From NCBI GenBank assembly GCA_007129055.1, contig SKWE01000195.1, positions 1-11,718 on the forward strand: 11,718 bases of DNA. Direction: 5' to 3'. A model generated the notes under the pieces. That model did no database searches. It saw only the letters and a program-made list of their open reading frames with translations, and had not been told where the DNA came from. The stretch is from Syntrophomonadaceae bacterium (GTDB taxonomy: Bacteria; Bacillota; Dethiobacteria; DTU022). The stretch's first letter is position 1, and every line of letters starts with the position of its first letter. Positions 7,376 to 11,718 of the stretch are shown piece after piece. The position numbers and the translations under genes were made by a program.

Positions 7376-7615
7376 ATGGAAGTTACAGTTACTCTTTATG
7401 CTACCTTAACCCGCTATCACCCTGAAGAGGGTAGCAGGGAACCTTTCAAGGTGGAGCTTCCTGATGGGGCAACCCTGGAGGATCTCTACAGAAAAGTGGG
7501 TATTGAGGAAGGCGAAGTTAAAAAGGCGTTTATCAGACATAAAAGCAGGCCACCCGATCATTCTCTCGAGGATGGTGATCGGGTGGGGGTTTTCCCCCCG
7601 GTCGGCGGAGGTTGA
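7376..7615 (+). CDS. MoaD/ThiS-family ubiquitin-like sulfur carrier
   Basis: A 79-residue beta-grasp protein ending PPVGGG. In MoaD and ThiS the terminal Gly-Gly is adenylated and thiocarboxylated to donate sulfur, in MoaD for molybdopterin dithiolene formation. Seen: N-terminal strand VTVTLYATL, the VELPDGATLEDLYRKVGI segment and the C-terminal SLEDGDRVGVFPPVGGG. Three terminal glycines are present rather than two. The ATG lies 5 nt after the aor stop with no strong RBS of its own, so translation probably depends on coupling to aor. This pairing is common for AOR genes, and a dedicated role in tungstopterin synthesis is inferred. MoaE and the activating MoeB-type enzyme are not in the window. 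Confidence 0.9.
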   Translation: MEVTVTLYATLTRYHPEEGSREPFKVELPDGATLEDLYRKVGIEEGEVKKAFIRHKSRPPDHSLEDGDRVGVFPPVGGG

Positions 7616-7618
7616 CAG

Positions 7619-7657
7619 AAACAGGAAGCGCGGGAGTATCTCCAGCGCTTCCTGTTT
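7619..7657 (+). terminator. terminator hairpin after the aor-moaD unit
   Basis: A 13-bp perfect stem AAACAGGAAGCGC (7619-7631) / GCGCTTCCTGTTT (7645-7657). Inside it GGAG (7633-7636) pairs with CTCC (7640-7643) around a TAT loop, with one G/A mismatch between the two stems. The 3' T-run is only TTT, and the near symmetry (AAA on the left) would let it work on both strands. Confidence 0.85.
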
Positions 7658-7688
7658 GCATTAATGTATGTAACGATTTACTAGCAAT

Positions 7689-7702
7689 TTATGATATCAT
7701 AA
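7689..7702 (+). promoter_or_regulatory. 14-bp perfect palindrome overlapping an extended -10 promoter
   Basis: TTATGATATCATAA is a perfect palindrome. It contains TGATATCAT (7692-7700), an extended -10 element with 5 of 6 matches in TATCAT, and no good -35 lies at the right distance. It is about 40 nt upstream of the hydrolase gene and could be promoter, operator or both. Confidence 0.5.
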
Positions 7703-7741
7703 TGACTATATTTAAAACACTAAAGGAGGTTGCTTGCTCTT

Positions 7742-8422
7742 ATGCAGTTAAGCGAGAAGCTTTACCATTACCCCTGGCAGGGTAGAGCAAACAATTGTAA
7801 CAGCTATCTATTGAAAGGAAAGCAGACAGTGCTTTTCGATCCGGGGCATATTTATAATGATTTCAATGAAAGTTGTTTGGAAATGTTGAACAGCCAGTTA
7901 GCAAGCGATGGTTTTAGTTTCAGTGATATCGATATAATACTTTGCACCCACGGTCATCCGGACCACGTTGAAGCGGTTAGCCTGTTGCGTAAACAGAGTA
8001 AAGCAACTTTTGGCATACACCAGGGAGATGAATTTATTCTGGAAGCGATAGCGCAGCATTATGCTTCTGGAACAGGCAAAGAAATGCTATCCCTGAAACC
8101 TGATTTTTACCTTGAGGAGGGCCCGATTGCCGAATCAGAAGATAATATTGAAGTTATACATTCTCCAGGGCACTCACCGGGATGTGTCTGTTTCTATCTG
8201 CCTGACGAAAAAGCGTTGATCAGCGGTGATACAATTTTTGCAGGCAGCATAGGCAGGGCTGATTTGCCTGGTGGCGATATGAGCGTTTTGGGTCAAAGTG
8301 TTGATAAGCTTTCAAGCCTGCAAAATGTTGAATATCTTTTGCCGGGCCATATGGGTATATTGAAAGGTTCAGACATGGTTAAAGGCAATTTTGAACAGAT
8401 TAAACGCTTCTTCTTTAGTTAA
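7742..8422 (+). CDS. metallo-beta-lactamase-fold hydrolase, glyoxalase II/YcbL-like
   Basis: A 226-residue cytoplasmic metallohydrolase with a complete dinuclear metal site: THGHPDH gives H70, H72, D74 and H75, then H144 (SPGHSPG), D163 (SGDTIFAG) and H203 (PGHMG). The block SGDTIFAGSIGRADLPGGD is characteristic of glyoxalase II-like, YcbL-like and persulfide dioxygenase-like proteins. A thioester such as S-lactoylglutathione or another thiol adduct is the usual kind of substrate, but glutathione use in an anaerobic Firmicute is doubtful, so the substrate is unassigned. AAAGGAGGT (7722-7730) precedes ATG 7742 by 11-12 nt; an in-frame TTG at 7730 overlaps the RBS and is rejected. It has its own candidate promoter, after the aor-unit terminator. 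Confidence 0.88.
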   Translation: MQLSEKLYHYPWQGRANNCNSYLLKGKQTVLFDPGHIYNDFNESCLEMLNSQLASDGFSFSDIDIILCTHGHPDHVEAVSLLRKQSKATFGIHQGDEFILEAIAQHYASGTGKEMLSLKPDFYLEEGPIAESEDNIEVIHSPGHSPGCVCFYLPDEKALISGDTIFAGSIGRADLPGGDMSVLGQSVDKLSSLQNVEYLLPGHMGILKGSDMVKGNFEQIKRFFFS

Positions 8423-8441
8423 CGCTTAACTTAAATGCAGG

Positions 8442-8463
8442 ATTCGCTATGAGAATAGCGAAT
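8442..8463 (+). terminator. 9-bp hairpin with GAGA tetraloop after the hydrolase gene
   Basis: ATTCGCTAT (8442-8450) and ATAGCGAAT (8455-8463) form a perfect stem closed by GAGA, a GNRA tetraloop. It is followed by TATATTAATAA rather than a T-run, so termination would be weak; a 3'-end stabiliser or RNA processing element is the alternative. Confidence 0.5.
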
Positions 8464-8474
8464 TATATTAATAA

Positions 8475-8516
8475 TTGCCTTGGTGACTATTATATATTCC
8501 CAGGCAACTATTATAT
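8475..8516 (+). repeat. second inverted repeat and 10-bp direct repeats before the glycosyltransferase
   Basis: TTGCCTTGG (8475-8483) and CCCAGGCAA (8499-8507) form an imperfect 9-bp inverted repeat with one mismatch. ACTATTATAT occurs at 8486-8495 and again at 8507-8516, 21 bp apart, about two helical turns. No clear -35/-10 pair is seen here, although the A/T-rich repeats resemble -10 elements. An activator or repressor site for the glycosyltransferase pair is possible. Confidence 0.4.
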
Positions 8517-8540
8517 GTTACTGTAAAGGGTTTAAATACG

Positions 8541-9548
8541 ATGAAAATAGCCATGTTATCTCCTATTTCATGGAGGACTCCACCCCGGCATTATGGCCCC
8601 TGGGAGTGGGTTGTAAGTATGCTTACAGAAGGTTTGGTTGACCGGGGAGTAGATGTAACCTTATATGCTACTGCAGACTCTGTAACGAAAGCCAGGCTGC
8701 AAGCAGTGGCGCCCCGGCCCTGGTCTGAAGATGAAGAATTAGATCCCAAGGTTTGGGAGTGCCTGCATATTTCCAAACTTTTTGAGGAAGCAGAAAAGTA
8801 TGATCTCATCCACAATAATTTTGATTTTCTGCCCCTCAGCTATTCAGGCCTCGTTGAGACTCCTGTAGTTACAACAATTCACGGGTTTTCTTCGCCTAAG
8901 ATTTTGCCGGTTTTCGAAAAATATAATGGCAAGGCTCATTATATCGCTATAAGCGACTCAGACAGGCATCCAAACCTCGAATATGCTGCTACTATTCATC
9001 ATGGGATACCGGTGAAGCTATACCCTTACAGGGAAACACCTGAGAGATATTTGCTTTTTTTCGGGCGTATACACCATGACAAGGGGGTCTATGAATCCAT
9101 TCGCCTGGCTAAGCAGGTCGGCCTGCCGCTGGTTATTGCGGGGATCATCCAGGACCAGACTTACTTTGACCGCTATGTAAGCCCATACCTGGATGGCGAC
9201 AATGTTCGTTATGTGGGACCGGTTGGTCCTGATGATAAGGGAGATATTCTGGGCGGCGCACTTGCCCTGCTGCACCTGATTAATTTTGATGAACCATTCG
9301 GCCTTAGCGTGATTGAATCGATGGCTTGCGGTACTCCTGTTGTAGCCTTTAACAGGGGTTCAATGCCAGAATTAATCATAGATAATGAAACAGGTTTTCT
9401 GGTTGATGACCTTGATCAAGCCCGCTATGCACTGACCTGCCTGAAATCGATAGACCGCAAAAAATGTCGTAACCGGGTTGAAGAAAATTTTACGGTAGAC
9501 TTAATGGTCGATCGCTACATAGAAGCCTACAAGAAAATATTATCTTAA
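8541..9548 (+). CDS. GT4-family glycosyltransferase (GT-B fold)
   Basis: A 335-residue retaining glycosyltransferase transferring a sugar from a nucleotide-sugar donor to an unknown acceptor. N-terminal Rossmann domain: MKIAMLSPISW, HYGPWEWVV (17-25, in place of the usual glycine-rich loop), VTTIHGF (110-116) and YIAISDSDR. C-terminal donor domain: FGRIHHDKG (174-182, with the expected R176 and K181) and EPFGLSVIESMACG (251-264), a complete EX7E motif (E251, E259). No signal peptide or membrane segment is seen, so it is cytosolic. ATG 8541 lacks a strong RBS (only AAAGGG, 8525-8530, 10 nt away). It is followed after 34 nt by a second, fused glycosyltransferase, so the two probably act on one product. 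Confidence 0.88.
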   Translation: MKIAMLSPISWRTPPRHYGPWEWVVSMLTEGLVDRGVDVTLYATADSVTKARLQAVAPRPWSEDEELDPKVWECLHISKLFEEAEKYDLIHNNFDFLPLSYSGLVETPVVTTIHGFSSPKILPVFEKYNGKAHYIAISDSDRHPNLEYAATIHHGIPVKLYPYRETPERYLLFFGRIHHDKGVYESIRLAKQVGLPLVIAGIIQDQTYFDRYVSPYLDGDNVRYVGPVGPDDKGDILGGALALLHLINFDEPFGLSVIESMACGTPVVAFNRGSMPELIIDNETGFLVDDLDQARYALTCLKSIDRKKCRNRVEENFTVDLMVDRYIEAYKKILS

Positions 9549-9582
9549 GTTCGAATAATTAAATAAGGTTGAGGTGAATAAT

Positions 9583-11718
9583 ATGTATCCAGGGAAAATT
9601 CTACACCCGGTGAAAGTATCATTTATATCTACTTACCCTCCCCGGAAATGTGGGATAGCAACTTTTTGTTCTGATGTATTGAACAGTTTGAAAGGCCTTT
9701 ACAGTGATGGTGAGATTAACAGGGAGCAGACTAATTTTGAAGTGATAGCGCTAAACAACAACAAGGAGACTTATAATTACGGCCGAGAAGTAACCTTTCA
9801 TATCCGAGATCAACATCGCAATGATTACCAGCGTGCAGCTGACTTTATTAATCATTCCCCCGTTGATGCGGTTTCAGTACAGCACGAGTATGGCATATTT
9901 GGTGGGGAAGATGGCAATTACATCAACTACCTGCTTGCCGGTTTGAAAAAGCCTGTTGTAACAACACTTCACACAGTTCTCGAGAACCCTTCTCCCGGAC
10001 AGAGACAGACCATGATGCGGATTTGTGAGCAGTCAGTAGCGGTTGTAGTCATGGCCCAGGCAGCCGTTGATATCCTGTCTAACGTATATCGTATACCGGA
10101 TGAAAAGATACTATTAATCCCTCATGGCGCACCTGACGTGCCTTTCCTCGATTCTTCGTATTATAAAGATCAATTTCAGGCTGAAGGACGTAAAGTGCTG
10201 CTTACCTTCGGACTATTAAGCCCCAGCAAAGGGCTTGAGTATGCTGTGGAAGCGATGGAAAAGGTTGTGGAAGTCCATCCCGATTCTCTTTATATTATTC
10301 TGGGGGCAACGCACCCCGAAGTTAAAAGACGCCATGGTGAGGAATACCGGCATTCTCTTGAAAAAATGGTCCATGATAAGGGACTTGAGAACAATGTAGC
10401 TTTTTATAACCAGTATGTTTCCCTGGAAAGACTGGTCCAGTTCCTGGTGGCAACTGATGTTTACATAACACCTTATCTCGGCCGGGATCAAATCACCTCG
10501 GGTACCCTGGCCTATGCACTGGCCTGTGGCAAAGCCATTGTTTCAACACCATATATTTATGCAGAAGAGCTATTAGCGGAAGAGAGAGGATGCCTGGTTC
10601 CATTCCGTGATAGTGAATCACTGGCAGAGAGTGTTATTAGCCTGTTAAGCGATGAAGCTCTGCGCAATAAGATGCGAAAAAACTCTTACCAGTACGGACG
10701 CCAGATGATCTGGAAAGAGGTGGCACGCAGTTATGCTGCTGCATTCGAACAGGCTCGCTTTAGCTACAGCGAGATGTTCTCACAAACTGTTCAGAGCGCG
10801 GATGTTACAGAAAGAGCTATATTGCCGGACATCAGTTTAAAGCACTTACGTCATTTGACAGATGACACGGGTTTGCTGCAGCATGCCGTATTTTCGGTTC
10901 CTGACAGGAATCACGGCTACTGTTCCGATGATAACGCCCGCAGCCTGATTGCAGCTGTTATGAACTGGCGCCTATTTAAAGATGAAGGGGTTATACCCCT
11001 TGCAAAAAGATACCTTGCTTTTTTGTACCACGCATATAATGAAGAAAATAACCGGATGCGGAATTTTATGGACTACAACCGGAACTGGTTGGAGGATATG
11101 GGGTCCGAAGATAGTCATGCCAGGGTAGTCTGGGCGTTGGGTTATTTAATTGCCCACCCGCCCAACGATGCACTGCTGGGCCTTTCTACCCGTCTTTACA
11201 AAGATATAATTGATGTTCTTTTATCATTTACTTCTCCGCGGGCCTGGGCTTTCTCTGCCATTGGGGCTAATTATTATTTACGCCGTTTTGGGGGGGATAC
11301 CAAGGTTAGGAAAATCATGCAGGAGCTCTGCGAAAAAATAATGGAGCTGTTCAAAGCAAATGCAGATGAACAGTGGTACTGGTGCGAGGATATAGTTGCT
11401 TATGACAATGCCCGTATTTCACAAGCTCTCATAGTTACAGGAAACTACCTTAACCTCGAGGAGATGTTTGATACCGGCCTAAAGAGCCTGCAGTGGTTGA
11501 TTGATATTCAAGCCAACCCTGAAGGAGGGCACCTTTCGTTGGTAGGTAATGATGGATGGTTCAGGAGAAATATAGAAAAAGCCCGTTATGATCAGCAACC
11601 TGTAGATGCTGCAGCCCTGGTAGATGCTTGCTACCAGGCATTTGTCCTGACAGGTGAAGATGAATGGCTCAGAAAAATGGAATGGGCTTTCAACTGGTTT
11701 TTCGGTAGTAATGATGTC
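9583..11718 (+). CDS. GT4-like glycosyltransferase fused to a C-terminal alpha-helical barrel-like domain (runs off right edge)
   Basis: I translated 712 codons without a stop, and the end is outside the window. Residues about 9-380 form a GT-B/GT4-like module: VSFISTYPPRKCGIATF (9-25), SVQHEYGIFGGEDG (about 99-112), VTTLHT, IPHGAPDVPF (179-188), FGLLSPSKGLE (209-219) and TSGTLAYALACGKAIVSTP (305-323). Where EX7E is expected it has Q303 and Y311, so both glutamates are absent. From about residue 420 a second domain follows with HGYCSDDNAR (444-453), WYWCED (598-603), YDNARISQAL (607-616) and DQQPVDAAALVDA (670-682), helical and reminiscent of (alpha/alpha)6 barrels of sugar-active enzymes. 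GAGGTG (9571-9576) is 6 nt before ATG 9583. Activity is unassigned; oligosaccharide synthesis or remodelling is inferred. Confidence 0.85.
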   Translation, partial: MYPGKILHPVKVSFISTYPPRKCGIATFCSDVLNSLKGLYSDGEINREQTNFEVIALNNNKETYNYGREVTFHIRDQHRNDYQRAADFINHSPVDAVSVQHEYGIFGGEDGNYINYLLAGLKKPVVTTLHTVLENPSPGQRQTMMRICEQSVAVVVMAQAAVDILSNVYRIPDEKILLIPHGAPDVPFLDSSYYKDQFQAEGRKVLLTFGLLSPSKGLEYAVEAMEKVVEVHPDSLYIILGATHPEVKRRHGEEYRHSLEKMVHDKGLENNVAFYNQYVSLERLVQFLVATDVYITPYLGRDQITSGTLAYALACGKAIVSTPYIYAEELLAEERGCLVPFRDSESLAESVISLLSDEALRNKMRKNSYQYGRQMIWKEVARSYAAAFEQARFSYSEMFSQTVQSADVTERAILPDISLKHLRHLTDDTGLLQHAVFSVPDRNHGYCSDDNARSLIAAVMNWRLFKDEGVIPLAKRYLAFLYHAYNEENNRMRNFMDYNRNWLEDMGSEDSHARVVWALGYLIAHPPNDALLGLSTRLYKDIIDVLLSFTSPRAWAFSAIGANYYLRRFGGDTKVRKIMQELCEKIMELFKANADEQWYWCEDIVAYDNARISQALIVTGNYLNLEEMFDTGLKSLQWLIDIQANPEGGHLSLVGNDGWFRRNIEKARYDQQPVDAAALVDACYQAFVLTGEDEWLRKMEWAFNWFFGSNDV

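Noticed and set aside
7619..8540. CRISPR-like or mobile-element end repeats
   Set aside because: The repeats are single hairpins and one 10-bp direct repeat, not a regular array, and no transposase or integrase is present.
10216..10491. 91-codon open frame on the minus strand
   Set aside because: It lies opposite the conserved GT4 module, which is open across the full 712 codons; no RBS or recognisable product.
9583..11718. Frameshift or two separate genes instead of one fused protein
   Set aside because: Codon-by-codon reading shows one uninterrupted frame, and no RBS plus start was noted at the domain junction near residue 400.

Overview
The window looks like part of the chromosome of an anaerobic, low-to-mid GC Gram-positive bacterium (Clostridia-like Firmicute). 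This is inferred from strong AGGAGG-type ribosome binding sites, several TTG starts supported by their RBS, sigma-A-like promoters, and ferredoxin-linked, oxygen-sensitive enzymes (indolepyruvate:ferredoxin oxidoreductase, tungsten-type aldehyde:ferredoxin oxidoreductase, a PflA-like radical SAM protein). Genus cannot be told from the sequence. No phage, IS, CRISPR, tRNA or rRNA feature was seen.

Left part (1-2412, minus strand): a tight operon read right to left encodes a tandem ACT-domain protein, a PaaK-type phenylacetate-CoA ligase and the N-terminal 221 codons of IorA, which runs off the left edge. Together they point to aryl 2-oxoacid / arylacetyl-CoA metabolism from aromatic amino acids. 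A ~210-bp divergent region separates it from a radical SAM gene (2622-3572, plus strand).

Middle (3636-5463, plus strand): thioredoxin with its own promoter and a 5'-leader palindrome, a small EF-Tu-domain-II-like protein of unknown role, and the azlC/azlD branched-chain amino acid exporter pair, spaced 0 and 1 nt apart. Next comes a well-defined two-gene unit (5530-7657): a strong extended -10 promoter, an aldehyde:ferredoxin oxidoreductase, a MoaD/ThiS-like sulfur carrier, and a long terminator hairpin.

Right part (7692-11718, plus strand): a metallo-beta-lactamase-fold hydrolase of glyoxalase II/YcbL type, a structured ~118-bp spacer, a classical GT4 glycosyltransferase, and a second large protein that is open to the window edge (at least 712 codons). 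This last protein joins a GT4-like module lacking both glutamates of the EX7E motif to a C-terminal, probably alpha-helical barrel, domain. It is the least explained item here.

Functional theme (inference): ferredoxin-linked oxidation or reduction of amino-acid-derived 2-oxoacids, aldehydes and acids (IorA, PaaK, AOR), amino acid export (AzlCD) and thiol/redox housekeeping, followed by an unrelated glycan or oligosaccharide locus. I found no convincing new defence or mobile system.
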